Assembly: GCA_965153355.1 (NCBI GenBank) | Contig: OZ231128.1 | Coordinates: 6,014,001 to 6,078,000, forward strand | Direction: 5' to 3' | Origin: Flaccisagitta enflata | Lineage: Eukaryota; Chaetognatha; Sagittoidea; Aphragmophora | DNA: 64,000 bases | Shown: positions 34,120 to 45,164 of the stretch, in pieces | How positions within the stretch are numbered: position 1 is the first letter of the stretch | How the letters are laid out: every line of letters starts with the position of its first letter | Position numbers and translations under genes: made by a program | The notes under the pieces: generated by a model | Told to the model about the DNA's origin: nothing | Seen by the model: only the letters and a program-made list of their open reading frames with translations | Database searches by the model: none

Positions 34120-34515
34120 ACATCAAGCAAGAATTTCTGTCAGTAAAAGATATTCTTGAGTGAAAAAACGTCCAATGGATTGTCCAACAGATGACTCAAC
34201 TGGTTTTGCAATGGAATATCCACCAAAAACATGATGACATTACAGTGAGAGGGGCAGTCAGAATCGCTAGCACCCCTACCTTCAGCTCAAATAGCTACTA
34301 TCACACGGACATGCATAACCGCTCCTACCCAAATGCTTGGTTAGCCTTTTTAATCACCACCCCTTCCCACTTACACGCAACTTTGGTAACCATGTATACG
34401 GCCTTCTTAGGGTGAAAATCAGCCATTTTCTGAGGTGTTGATTTAGCTTATTCATGATTAGATATTTTAAATGAATGCATTTTCGACCAATGTACCAACA
34501 GACAGCCTATTATAG

Positions 34516-34790
34516 AGATGCGAGGACGCATCTAACAATGACGAAAAATGCCTTAAAACAAGATAAAATGACCCTAAAGTAAAAAGCACTTAGATTGACC
34601 GGGAATGACCTTAATGGACGTAATTGACCTTGATTGACATAAATTACAAAATTTACTATAATGACAAAATTAACTAAACTGACTATGACTTGGAATGACA
34701 TAGTATACCATAACAAAAAGAAATAAACTTGAATTAAGCAAAAGTGTGACGGACGGACAAAGCAGGGTGTAGAGATGTGTTCACGCAAAT
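34516..34790. repeat. Hairpin-array-tetranucleotide module
   Basis: Hairpin AGATGCG-AGGA-CGCATCT (34516-34533), a degenerate TGACCTTAAT/AATGAC array to about 34735, then GACGGACGGACAAAGCAGGG (34749-34768) and TGTAGAGATGTGTTCACGCA. The reverse complement of the last part gives CTCTACACCCTGCTTTGTCC, the same core as the modules at 21945-21980 and 35776-35835. Confidence 0.75.
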
Positions 34791-35231
34791 AAAAACAGCA
34801 TCTTTAAATATGGGAAAAAATTTGTACACAGAAGTATAATTGTTAGGACGTGTTTCCCGCTGCATCGCCGCTGCGCTGCCGCCGTGTTGCCGCTGCGTAA
34901 AACGCATCAGTGACCTATGTGTGCGTATCTGTGTGAATGAGTGAAAGGTGCACGTAAAACCTAGTCCGTGAGGGTTCACAAGGCCCTCGTCCATTTATTT
35001 CAGTTACGGTATAGTGTAATAGAAATAATCATATAAAAAACAAGCACATTCTTCACATTCGGCTTACATTCGTACATGGGTAAATAAACCTCGGCTTTCA
35101 TTTGTACAAGGGTAAAAATCACCCTTGGAACAACCCTAATATGAAGTGGTTCTTGGACTACTAGAGCTCCCGGAAAATATTAGATCATGTTCAAGAGCAG
35201 AGCATAACGTAACATGATGGAATTGAATACA

Positions 35232-35390
35232 GTTCAATCCCGCTCCAACGGATTTTAAAGGACCATTAAATTGTATTTGTTATGGGCGGAATTTTGTTAG
35301 AGCCAATATAGATGATAGGCTAAAGGAACAATGAATTATTATCTGTTTTAAGCGAAATTATGTTAGAAGCGGGTCCGTTGGAGCGGGTTT
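35232..35390. mobile_element. pogo/Tigger-like MITE, short copy
   Basis: Starts TA-CAGTTCAATCCCGCTCC, ends GGAGCGGGTTTCAACT near a TA. The interior has GGCGGAATTTTGTTAGA, as in 26497-26743. It lies directly beside the zinc-finger exon ending at 35443. Confidence 0.65.
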
Positions 35391-35442
35391 CAACTCTAAA
35401 AATCCTTTTTTTGCGACATGAACGAATGGAGAAATATCTCAC

Positions 35443-35666
35443 CATATTTTTTTGGATTGGACATGAGTTCCTGAGCGTCTATTTTGTGCGAACTGGACAA
35501 ATGTCGTCGAAGACCCAAATCCGTTTGAAGAACTTTGAAGCAGAGCAAGCAGATCGGGTGCGTGAGCAGGTGATCGTCGTATTCGATCAAAGACGACGGT
35601 TCCGCGAATGTGCAACTGGCGCAGCTTCTCACGCATCTGTTGTCAAATTTCAAAACATTTCCATCC
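35443..35666 (-). CDS. Zinc-finger protein gene, middle exon
   Basis: 224-nt exon. Acceptor GGAATTTAG was chosen because its phase joins the AG left by the 36013 exon to G (Arg); donor GTGAGATATT leaves one base that fits the last exon. It encodes DGNVLKFDNRCVRSCASC, then HPICLLCFKVLQTDLGLRR and HLSSSH. ICLLC-x12-H-x4-H is a complete C2H2 finger; the preceding Cys-rich part is a variant finger. Confidence 0.6.
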
Positions 35667-35775
35667 CTAAATTCCACTTGTGACATCGCGCAAATGTTTG
35701 ATACATAGCCGAAAACTGCAAAAAGACTACATACATGTACATATCCGTATCTACAAAGATATAAGTATCTTTTTA

Positions 35776-35840
35776 AGTCGCGTGATACGCGACTCTACAC
35801 CCAGCTTTGTCGGTCCATCCATCCATCCATCCATCCCATT
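35776..35840. repeat. Hairpin-tetranucleotide module
   Basis: AGTCGCGT-GAT-ACGCGACT (35776-35794), then CTACACCCAGCTTTGTCGGT and a (CCAT)n run (35813-35836). The core matches the module at 21945-21980 (reversed), although the arrays differ. It is in an intron of the zinc-finger gene. Confidence 0.75.
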
Positions 35841-36012
35841 GTAATTCTTATAGCTTTTACGGTCTTTGGTCTCACTGCCCCTGCCCAAATGATCAAGTGA
35901 CCTCAAATACAGCCCCTGCCCACCCACACGCGACTTTGGTAGCCGTGTATACGGCCTTGGTTAACACGACCACGAGTGTCGCCGTCGTCGTCGTCGTCGT
36001 CCTTTCTCTCAC

Positions 36013-37006
36013 CTTCCAATGCTCTCCTCTACGGTGTGCACCATGACGAGAGGCACAAATTTGAGTTTCATCATGTGCCAACAATCGCGACAATTCAATT
36101 TCGCGCTGCAGATTTCCGACGTCATGTGTTGAGCGAGTGACGAAACGGATTTCGACGCTTTGTTGCAACATGGACAGTTGAGTAAGCGCGTAGTATTCGA
36201 TTTTGTCACGCTATGTCTAAGTGACGTCGTGGGCGTGGAATCGTTTGTTGGTACATGATCTTTCGTAGGGTACGCTGGAATAATATTAGTAGATGAAACG
36301 GAAGAATCGGGAAGAGTTTCTAGACTAGAGTTTCGTGTCGCGTCTCCATCGAGAGGTGTATCAGCTTCCTTCGATGACCCGTCCGATTCGTGGTCGCTTT
36401 CAAATGAAATCTTTGTTTCCGCAAAATCTGGAAATATTTGCTCGTCGTCGTCTTCTTCCTTCTCGCAGACGGCGTAGTGTTTGTAGAGATCGTTGCAAGT
36501 GAGATATGCGTTGTCGCAATCGTGGCAGATGTAAATCCGAGCCGCAGGAGTGTAGGTCTCTTCATCATCTGGAGATTCTCCTTTTCCTTCTCCACTCGTT
36601 CCTTCTTTCTCGATGAGAACTGCGCAAGCCGAGTTGGCGGCTGGTTCGGGCGTGGTAGTCCATTCGAAGAAAACCTCGCAAGTCGAGTCTAGTATGCAAA
36701 GCCTATTCGTCCACTCGGGAGGAAATATCTCGCATTCAGATTCCCGAGTTGTAGTCGAGGAATTACTATCGCGAGAAACAGCGTTTGTGGATGAGGTGAG
36801 TGGATCAGATGAATGTCCGTAATATTTCGATTCGGGGTCGTCGATATCCTCCACTTTAACGACAACGTTATTAGCGCGATGGTCGTGGTAGTCATCGTTC
36901 AAGTCATGGGTGAATTCCTTCTTGATCGAATGATCAAGTGAAGGAACGAGATGACAAAAAGAATTCGCTTCGACTTTGACGCCGGAAGAGGCAGAGGAGG
37001 AATAGG
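36013..37006 (-). CDS. Zinc-finger protein gene, large exon
   Basis: An open frame of about 330 codons ending at donor GTGAGAGAAAGG (G at 36012). It has SGVKVEANSF and VVVKVEDIDDPE (likely sumoylation motifs), long Ser/Thr/Asp-rich linkers, and atypical fingers YICHDCDNAYLTCNDLYKH (C-x2-C-x11-H, then Cys) and LNCPCCNKASKSVSSLAQH, then LNCRDC. The open frame continues upstream to 37154, but that part is the MITE at 37009-37572. The true 5' edge is unresolved: either a splice site near the MITE or exonised MITE sequence. Confidence 0.65.
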
Positions 37007-37008
37007 TA

Positions 37009-37572
37009 CAGTAGATCTCGTCTAGACTTGAGATATCGGGGGCAAGCACTATGGAAGAACAAATGAAACTAGAGAGCTGATATTTGCAATATAAATTAAT
37101 AAAGAAATAATTTATTCCCCATGATACTTGGTTGCCATGGCAACGCATTTCCATGTATTTATGCTAAAATATTAACATTTGCAGAATTTTTTTGAGGGAA
37201 CATTGCTTAAAATTAAATTTGCTACAACTTTCCCACAGTATGTTCTGTAAGAATATCGCTCGTTTGGCCGTTGCTAGGGAGCGTATCTATGTGTGACAAC
37301 CCCTAGCAAACCGCTAAACGAGCGACATTCTTACAGAACATACTGTGGGAAAGTTGTGGCAAATTTGATTTTAAGCAATGTTCCCTCAAAAAATTTCTCA
37401 AAATATTGATACTTTAGCGTTAATACATGGAAATGCGTTTCCATGGCAACCAACTATCATGGGCAATAAAGAATTGTTTTATTAGTCTATGTTCCAAATA
37501 TCAATCTTCTGGCTTCATTAGTTAATCTACAATGCTTGCCCCCGTTATCTCAAGTTTAGACGAGATCTACTG
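37009..37572. mobile_element. TA-target MITE beside the zinc-finger exon
   Basis: TA at 37007-37008 and 37573-37574. Ends CAGTAGATCTCGTCTAGAC and complement begin inverted arms of about 270 bases, including TTGCCATGGCAACGCATTTC and a central GCTAGGG/CCCTAGC pair. Same family as 20001-22164 but without an array. Confidence 0.9.
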
Positions 37573-37593
37573 TATTATCATAGCAGGTTGATT

Positions 37594-40490
37594 GTGTTCC
37601 ACGATAGTGGAACACTAGATATTCAGAGTTTCTCCGTCCGTGCGTCCGTTCGTTCGTCCGTCCGTGTGTCACACAACCCAGTTTTCTCCGAATGTGTGTC
37701 ACACAGCCCAGTTTTCTCCATTGAGTGTCACATAACCCAGTTTTCTCCGAATGTGTGTCACACACTCCAGTTTTCTCCGAATGTGTGTCACACAGCCCAG
37801 TTTTCTCCATTGTGTGTCACATAATCTAGTTTTCTCCGAATGTGTGTCACACACTCCAGTTTTCTCCTAATGTGTGTCACACAGCCCAGTTTTCTCCATT
37901 GTGTATCACATAATCCAGATTTCTCCAAATGTGTGTCACACAACCCTGTTTTCTCCAAATGTGTGTCACACAGTCCAGTTTTCTCCGAATGTGTGTCATA
38001 TAGCCCAGTTTTCTCCATAGTGTGTCACACAACCCAGTTTTCTCCGAATGTGTGTCACACAGTCCAGTTTTTATCGAATGTGTGTCACACAGCCCAGTTT
38101 TCTCCGATTGTGTGTCACACAGTCCAGTTTTCTCCGATTGTGTGTCACACAGTCCAGTTTTCTCCTAATGTGTATCACACAGTCCAGTTTTCTCCAAATT
38201 TGTGTCACTCAGCCCAGTTTTATCCATTATGTGTCACACAACCCAGTTTTTTTCCAAATGTGTGTCACACAGACCAGTTTTCTCCAAATGTGTGTCACAC
38301 AGTCCAGTTTTCTCCAAATGTGTGTCACACTGTCCAGTTTTCTCCAAATGTGTGTCACACAGCCCAGTTTTCTCCATTGTGTGTCACACAACCCAGTTTT
38401 CTGAATGTGTGTGTCATAGTCCAGTTTTCTCCAAATGTGTGTCACACAGTCCAGTTTTTTTAAAATATGTGTCACACAGCTCAGTTTTCTCCATTGTGTG
38501 TCACAAAACCCAGTTTTCTCCGAATGTGTGCCACACAGTCCAGTTTTCTCCAAATGTGTGTCACACAGCCCAGTTTTCTCCATTGTGTCACACAACCCAG
38601 TTTTCTTCAAATGTATGTCACACAGTCCAGTTTTCTCCAAATGGGTGTCACATGTCCAGTTTTCTCCAAATGTGTCTCACACAGCCCAGTTTTTTCCATT
38701 GTGTGTCACACAACCCAGTTTTCTCTAAATGTGTGTCACACAGCCCAGTTTTCTCCAAATGTGTGTCACACAGCCCAGTTTTCTCCATTGTGTGTCACAC
38801 AACCCAGTTTTCTCTGAATGTGTGTCACACAGTCCAGTTTTCTCCGAATGTGTGTCACACAGTCCAGTTTTCTCCAAATGTGTGTCACACAGCCCAGTTT
38901 TCTCCATTGTGTGTCACATAACCCAGTTTTCTCCGAATGTGTGTCACACAGTCCAGTTTTCTCCAAATGTGTGTCACACAGCCCAGTTTTCTCCATTGTG
39001 TGTCACACAACCCAGTTTTTTACAAATGTGTGTCACACAGCCCAGTTTTCTCCAAATGTGTGTCACACAGCCCAGTTTTCTCCATTGTGTGTCACACAAC
39101 TAAGTTTTCTCCAAATGAGTGTCACACAGCCCAGTTTTCTCCATTGTGTGTCACACAACCCAGTTTTTTGCAAATGATCTGTCACACAGCCCAGTTTTCT
39201 CTAAATTTGTCTCACACAGCCTAATTTTCTCTAAATGTGTGTCACACAGCCTTGTTTTCTCTGAATGTGTGTAACGCAGCCTAGTTTTTTCCATTATGTG
39301 TCACACAACCCAGTTTTTTCAGAATGTGTGTCACACAGCCAAGTTTTCTCTGAATGTGTGTCACAGCCTATTTTTCTCCAAATGTGTCACACAGCCCAGT
39401 TTTCTCCATTGTGTGTCACACACCGCAGTTTTCACCCTTTGTGTGTCACACAGCCAAGTTTTCTCCAAATGTGTGTCACAAAGCCCAGTTTTCTCTAAAT
39501 GTGCCACACAGCAGGAGTTTCTACGATTCTAAGAAACGTAGGAATAAGTTAAAGCTTAGGATTCTAAGTTTCCTAACCAACTTTACAATGAAATTGAGTT
39601 TTTCTCATTTTAATCCAGAAAGCCCTTCAATTTTTCCAAATTTTTGGGTGGTTACTAACAACGGAAGACATCCTGATGCCATAGAATAATAGTGTCGCCA
39701 CTCTACTCTAAGTTGGTGGAAAAAGAGAAAGAAAAATTTTAACCTAGGTTTCTTACATTTCTAGGTTTTCTAAGAAGATTTTGCATAGGTTTCTTAGAAT
39801 TCTAGGTTTTCCAAGATTAACAATGTCAGCGAAAATGAAAATCTTTTCTAACAAAAAAGGGAATTAACCAATGAAAGGAGCAACAGATGTACAAGGAAGA
39901 AAAAATTTCTATTCTTGCTGATATTGTAAATCCTTGGAAATCTAGAATTCTAAGAAACATAAGCAACATTTTCCTAGAAAACCTAGAAACCTAAGAAACG
40001 TAGGCAGGATTTTTTCATTCACATTATTTATCTATTTACAGCGGAGTGGCGATGCTATTCTTTTATGGCATCTGAATGTTGTGCCATCATGGACAATCAC
40101 CCAAGAAAGGAGAAAAATCAAAGCAGCGCTTTTTTGGTTATAATGAAAAGACTCACTTTCCCTTTGTAAAATCAGCTAGGAAACCTAGAAACGTAAGCTT
40201 TCTAACCCAGAATCCTAGGTTTCTTAGAATCGTAGGATACCCAGCTGCACGGCCCAGTTTTCTCCAATTGTGTGTCACACACCCCAGTTTATAAGCCCCG
40301 GGGTTATAAGCCCTGCGGTCATGAGCCCTGCAGTTATAAGCCCAACAGTTAGGGAGCCTATGGTCATGAACCACGTGGTTATACGCCCCGCGGTTGTAAG
40401 CCTCGCGGTTTGAAGCCCTGGGGTTATAAGCCTCACAGTTATAAGCCCCGCAGTTATGAAGACAGGCAGTTGGGCCGCCTACAGGCGGCC
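37594..40490. repeat. Composite of tandem arrays bounded by two hairpins
   Basis: Left edge: hairpin GTGTTCCAC-GATA-GTGGAACAC (37594-37615) and TCCGTCCGTGCGTCCGTTCG run (37637-37668). Then about 60 units of 29-30 bp (CAGTTTTCTCC, AAATGTGTGTCACACAGCC) to 39515; 39515-40250 has scattered CCTAGAAACCTAAGAAAC inverted words; a last 30-bp unit at 40255; then about 12 units of GCCCYGCGGTTATAA (40288-40460). Right edge: perfect hairpin GGCCGCCT-AC-AGGCGGCC (40473-40490). It lies in the first intron of the zinc-finger gene. No unique spacers, so it is not a CRISPR array. Confidence 0.85.
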
Positions 40491-40604
40491 AATATGTAAA
40501 ACACAGATTTCTCTGAACATCAATATTGGATGACTCATTAGAATTATTGTATTATCATTCATGCTCAATCAAGTTATCGTGGAACACATTATGGCGAACG
40601 CCAC

Positions 40605-40697
40605 TTGTTCATCTTCGATGGGCTCGGATTTGATTACCACCTTCACTTCATCGTCGATTAAGTCAGGAATGTCGTTGCCTAGTTTAGACATCATCAT
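40605..40697 (-). CDS. Probable first exon of the zinc-finger gene
   Basis: ATG at 40697 (with two more directly after) opens 31 codons ending at a possible donor GTGGCG (G at 40604). It encodes MSKLGNDIPDLIDDEVK, then VVIKSEPIEDEQ. IKSEPIEDE is a sumoylation-type motif very common in the first exons of animal zinc-finger regulators. The frame closes with a stop near 40571 if not spliced. The junction to the 36013-37006 exon cannot be confirmed because that exon's acceptor is unclear. Confidence 0.4.
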
Positions 40698-41228
40698 GCA
40701 GTCGACCGCCGAGGGCCAAATGATCATGTTTCAGTCTCGTCTTTCGCTTTCACTGTCATGGTTCATCGCCAATAACTCTCTCGGCGTCTCCACGAGATGA
40801 CGCTGAACTTTTACGTCTATCTCGTGTCACACACTCACTGAGATCTCGCCCGAGAGCATCATGCATCTTACGCGTCACTTTATCTCTGCATGAGCTGGTA
40901 AAAATGAAACGGGAAAACGGGAAAGCTGTAACAAAAACATTAACGTGTAAAAGTTGAACAACTTTTTTTTTGTAGATTGATAAGATCGAAAGACTTGATT
41001 AAGGAATGGAAATAAAGGTATAAACTGGTATGAATGAATCTAATTTCAGTCCAAAAATGACTTACTAAATTTCAGTAGAATATTACACGAATTCGTTTAT
41101 GATATATATTCTGAACGGGTGAGTGGTGACCAGATTGAGAAAACGGCAATAGAACCGTTAAAATAACCAAATGAGGGTTAAAAATGACCAAAACAGTGGT
41201 GGATTGACAAATTTCAGGATCACGACAA

Positions 41229-41393
41229 CTAAAACTTGTTGACTAGGTTATCGGCTCTTTGGTCTTCGGGACAGTCAGGCTGTGCGTTGGGATGCGAGAC
41301 TCTGAATGCTTCCAACTGGTCACAATTGGATTGAATCTTAGACAGAGTGGGAAATTGTTTCATGTCCACTTTAAATCGCGTCGCGTTGTAGAT
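41229..41393 (-). CDS. GSTZ1: Maleylacetoacetate isomerase (GST zeta), last exon
   Basis: Acceptor TTGACACAG, stop TAG 41229-41231, 54 codons: IYNATRFKVDMKQFPTLSK, IQSNCDQLEAFRVSHPNAQ and PDCPEDQ. Human GSTZ1 ends with the same order (NAERFKVDL-YPTISSIN, LEAFQVSHPxxQPDTP, from memory). Phase 0 entry matches the exon at 44376-44549. The protein converts maleylacetoacetate to fumarylacetoacetate in tyrosine/phenylalanine breakdown; this exon is the end of the all-helical C-terminal domain. Confidence 0.9.
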   Translation of the reverse strand: MYNATRFKVDMKQFPTLSKIQSNCDQLEAFRVSHPNAQPDCPEDQRADNLVNKF

Positions 41394-41642
41394 CTGTGTC
41401 AAATGGATGTGGCAGATATGTAATGAAAATTAATGGCTAATTGGCTACCAGCAGTTGATATCGCAGATGATTAAAATCATCAATTATGACCAGATTCATC
41501 TTCACAATAATTGCGGGAAGATATGAGAGGAATGTCACCGTATCTTTCTACTAATCAAACCGTAAGAATTTTCTGTGATCCTCGCTATCATTTGGAAGAA
41601 AACGTCCAAAGAAGGACAAACTACCGCTGTCCGGTAGGTTAA

Positions 41643-41788
41643 AGAATTCCGTCTTCGAAAATTTTTTCGGATTTCAACTTGAAGAAACGCGTCACGTTAA
41701 AGCAATTCAGCTTAACGACGCAATACGGAAGAGGCGATGAACTCCGACCTCATCAAATACAACGAATTGGTGCCATCATGGACCACAG
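41643..41788 (+). CDS. Possible upstream exon of the membrane-protein gene
   Basis: Open plus-strand frame from 41643 (in-frame stop at 41640-41642) to a possible donor GTGCACAG at 41789. It reads FNLKKRVTLKQFSLTTQYG and ends IGAIMDH plus two bases, which fit the one base left open at the start of the exon at 42185. No recognisable domain; the acceptor is weak. Support is phase agreement and composition only. Confidence 0.28.
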
Positions 41789-41849
41789 GTGCACAGAAAA
41801 GAGGATAAATTCATTTACTGGTCGATCGCTGTAAAAAGCATAACTGCAC

Positions 41850-42168
41850 GATGACACTTTTTTTTTTAATTTTTTTTGGTGTCGTTTCAATTGGCGGAAA
41901 ATATTTTTTTCAAAAAATGAAATTTTTGGCCCTGGGCATCACCTCTTATGTAACTTTTAAGACAAATTTTTGGCCTACAATAGCAATTTTAAGAAAAATT
42001 ATTTTTTTTGACAACGAAAAACAAAAACTGCCCGGAACAGCTCTAAACCCTTATGGGGGGTGGGGGTACTGTAGGTGCACACCAGAGAAAAATTTCAGCT
42101 CCCATATCCTTGTAATTGGAGAGATATGGCTTCCCTCCTTATCACCAGTTCTTTGATTCTGGTACGGT
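41850..42168. mobile_element. Diverged single end of the CAGTACGAG foldback family
   Basis: The end CCAGTTCTTTGATTCTGGTA and the preceding GAGATATGGCTTCCCTCC match the terminal part of 23697-25458 with many changes. The opposite end is not recognisable. It stops about 15 bases before the acceptor of the exon at 42185. Confidence 0.6.
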
Positions 42169-42184
42169 ACTAAATATGAACCAG

Positions 42185-42317
42185 TCCGCCGAATGATCTG
42201 AAACCATCCGATATCGTTTCAGTGGTGCTGGGCGTAGCAGCCCTGCTCGTTTTAGCCCTGGCCTCACTCATCTTTAAGCGTCGACGTGGAAGAACGGTGG
42301 CCAGCGTAGACATTTAG
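42185..42317 (+). CDS. Last exon of a single-pass membrane protein
   Basis: Acceptor ATGAACCAG, stop TAG 42315-42317, 43 codons plus one entering base. It reads PPNDLKPSD, then a hydrophobic helix IVSVVLGVAALLVLALASL of about 21 residues, then basic stop-transfer FKRRRGRTVASVDI. This is the classic C-terminal end of a type I membrane protein with a tail of about 14 residues. Family not recognised. It lies on the opposite strand inside the last intron of the isomerase gene; other exons, apart from the doubtful 41643-41788, were not found. Confidence 0.6.
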
Positions 42318-42734
42318 CTGCGCAGGTAAAAACACATTCACATACACATACACATTCACATACACATGCTCATTTAACTTGAATGTTTTGTAAACAGACG
42401 AAAGTGTAGTTCAGGATGTTGAATGATACCATACACGACCATGTGGCTATGTCGGGGTGCAAACGAAGGTCAAGTTTCGGTTTCAGACTCTTTCTATAAC
42501 TATATCAATGACCCGATTATAATTTTATAATAAAATTTATAGTTTTGTTGCTTAAAATTATCTTATTAGTAAAAAAAAATCTATTATGATAAAGGCATTG
42601 CTTCGTTTAATTAATAAAGACAAGAAATGTTCACTTAAAATGATAGATTCTTTCAAAATGATAGAGCAAAAATGTAAAAACCTGTGAGGGGAAATTTCTA
42701 AGACTAGAACAAATTGAACAATTTTGCATTTCTA

Positions 42735-43052
42735 CAGGGGTGTATAATGTTGAGTGGCATTTGATTTTATTCCCCCCCCTGCATTTGATTTTCTTCCCCA
42801 CGAAGCGTCATGTTGCGTTACAAAATCATTGATTTTTTTTACCCTTAAAGCTAAAAAACAGTACCTTTTAGGTTTTAGTAGTGTTAAATTGTGTTGTAGT
42901 AATTACATTTTACCTTTTGGTACTGCCAAAAGTGTTAAATCTTCAAAAATTTTCTTTTTTCTTTTTTTTCCAGCTTTTGATTTTCTTCCCCATCTCCAAA
43001 CCATTTGATTTTATTCCCCCCCCACCGGGGGGGGGAATATTATACACGCCTG
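42735..43052. mobile_element. hAT-type MITE, 318 bp
   Basis: Perfect 8-bp target duplication CATTTCTA (42727-42734 and 43053-43060). Ends CAGGGGTGTATAATGTT and AATATTATACACGCCTG are inverted. C-runs and TTTGATTTTCTTCCCC words are shared with the ends of 13927-16379. No coding content. Confidence 0.92.
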
Positions 43053-43060
43053 CATTTCTA

Positions 43061-44234
43061 AGAACATGGCTCTCATCTTATATGTTCTTAGAATGAGGCC
43101 ATGTTTTTAAAAATGCAAAATTTTACATTCAGAGAGAGTCTTAGAATTTTCCCTAAGACAAGTCATGTTGCAAAATGATTTCTTTTTAGAATTCCCTCAT
43201 ATTTTCTCCACTTTTTATTTTCTCAGCGCTCTTTTTTTTATCTACCAAAGCTTTTCAATGCAAAACTAAAATAAATACCACATAATAATTACATTTTTTG
43301 ATGAAAAAAATCTAAATTAATAAAATTTACAATATTGAAAAAATTGGTTTGACTTATGAAATTTGATCTTCGTTTGCACCTCGACCTATGGCGACATGAG
43401 CTGCAAGGGGGGGGGGGGTGTGCTTTACCTTTTCCGTAATCTTCACGTTGTATTCAATGTGCGTCTGTATATTTTTGGCTACTCAAGAGCTATTTATCAA
43501 AACTAGAAATAACTTACGAAAATTACTCTTTTGGGGCTAGTTGCATTGGCACAAGGTTATGTTCTTCATCCTATATATTCCTAGTGATTCATTCATTGAA
43601 GCTGTAGGGGGGTGCTGCACGTTATGGGGTGTCAACTTCTTGTACTTCACTTTCGTCAGTAAGTTTCTACCGCTGAAAAATGATTACCCAAGACTTATAA
43701 ACATCGTTGCTTGATCAATCGGATATAACTCCTCGTAGATGAGAAGAGGCGACAGGCGACGCCATGACAACGGCAAAGGGACGAACGCCAACGATAAACG
43801 GGGAAACAAGATATTCTGGCTCAATCAACTGCGGCAGTCATATCAAGATTTACCCTTCATGGCATCACTAGATATACGTAATGAGGGCCTAGTCATCGCA
43901 TGTCTTAGCTTCTCTCTGAATTACCTCTTTTAGGGACCAACTGCATATCAAAGTCTGTTCATTATGTTTTATTGAATCTTTCTGGATACATGTTATTTAA
44001 CACCTTTACGTCATTGGTGATTGATGGATAGACCAAATGTAATTGCATCAGTTGAGATTATTTCCTTTTTCCACTCAGGAATCGCTCCAGATTTGATAAT
44101 CTTTTTGACGCGTGTGCACAATTCTGTAAGAACTGCCGGGGACCTGTTGTCCCTGAAACACAACTGAACCCCGAGACCCCGACTATGTTCTAGATGGATC
44201 CTCACTTGAATTTGACCTAGATGACAGCCTTTTT
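43061..44234. other. Isomerase intron sequence, no feature
   Basis: AT-rich with a G run (43409-43418). Open frames at 43739-43933 (plus) and 44011-44205 (minus) show no recognisable protein and no splice-phase support. Confidence 0.4.
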
Positions 44235-44363
44235 AGGTGCGACAAAGCACCTCTATAACTGGCTGTGTCCGTTGGTCTGTCGGTTGGTCTGTCGGTTGGT
44301 CGGGTAACGCATTCGTTCGACGATCCACACGTCGCACCTTATTGGCCTACTTGGCCTTGTTTA
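44235..44363. repeat. Hairpin-tetranucleotide module, second copy of the 30411 type
   Basis: AGGTGC-GACAAA-GCACCT (44235-44252), CTGGCTGTGTCCGTTGGTCT, a TCGGTTGGTCTG run and ACACGTCGCACCTTATTGGC-type end. It agrees almost base for base with 30411-30520 but has one more repeat block. It stops 13 bases before the 3' edge of the isomerase exon at 44376. Confidence 0.8.
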
Positions 44364-44375
44364 CCGGTTCTTCAC

Positions 44376-44549
44376 CTGAGGGATGAGACAGAGATCGGCG
44401 ACGGTGACTTGATTTCCAAAGCAGTAAGTTCCCGCGGTTTCCGCCACCAATTTTTCCACCGCCGCCAACCCGCTCTCAATGACGTCGTGCGCCCAACCCA
44501 TCTTCTTTTCACTGCCAATCTTTTGCAAAACCGACAGATTCTGCAGAGG
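44376..44549 (-). CDS. GSTZ1: Maleylacetoacetate isomerase (GST zeta), third exon found
   Basis: 174-nt exon, CTTTCAG to GTGAAG, 58 codons, phase 0 both ends. It encodes PLQNLSVLQKIGSEKKMGW, then AAVEKLVAETAGTYCFGN and VTVADLCLIPQ. IQPLQNLSVL and the TxADLCLVPQ turn of the GST C-terminal domain are family hallmarks. Confidence 0.95.
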
Positions 44550-44662
44550 CTGAAAGACAGGAGAGATGGCATCAATTCGCATTTTAGATGACTCGATGAT
44601 TGTTGACAAAACAAACAAAACCTCAGAAATGCATGTGTTAAGGGATGACTAAATTGACTAAC

Positions 44663-44821
44663 CTGAATACCGGAAGCTATGGTTTCCGCAACGGCGCGGA
44701 CTTTCGCCCTTTGAACGGCGTCGTCGGGCAGTAATGAGGGTTTGGGGTGTTTTTCCTCCAGAAATTCTATGATGGCCAAGGATTGAGTCAATGGAACGCC
44801 TTCGTAAACCAAAACGGGAAT
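44663..44821 (-). CDS. GSTZ1: Maleylacetoacetate isomerase (GST zeta), second exon found
   Basis: 159-nt exon between CTGTCCAG and GTTAGTC, 53 codons: IPVLVYEGVPLTQSLAIIE, FLEEKHPKPSLLPDDAVQR and AVAETIASGIQ. It contains the end of the thioredoxin-fold domain with the glutathione-contact QSLAIIE(F/Y)LEE motif and the start of the helical domain. Confidence 0.95.
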
Positions 44822-45164
44822 CTGGACAGAGAGGGAAGCGATATGCAAAGAACCTCAGGGCGTATTTCTAGTGAACACAACAAACGCGTGAAACGCGTTT
44901 TCAATTAAAGCTTTAACACATTCACAAATTTCAAACGTCCCACGAGGGAGTGAGCGAAGTGAGTGAGCGAGCCTGAAAACAGAGTGAGTGAGCAAAGTTA
45001 GCGTAACATAGCGCTGCGGAACGAGTGAGCGGAGTGAGCGGTGCGAGCGAATGAACGTAGCTTGCCCGTTTAAAACACTATTGTCGGACATTTCGGAAAT
45101 CCGTTAAAGTTCCGTTTAAGGACGAGCGAGTTGGGATGTAGGCATTGATAATTGGTCAACCAAC

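Noticed and set aside
37670-39515. CRISPR-like regular repeat
   Set aside because: Units are contiguous with no unique spacers, and the DNA is eukaryotic.
37556-39689. Cys/His-rich repeat frames resembling a repeat protein
   Set aside because: Derived from 29-30 bp satellite units; frames shift between units and no gene structure is seen.
44011-44205. 64-codon minus-strand frame in the isomerase intron
   Set aside because: Composition looks coding-like, but there is no family match and no phase-compatible splice sites with the isomerase exons.
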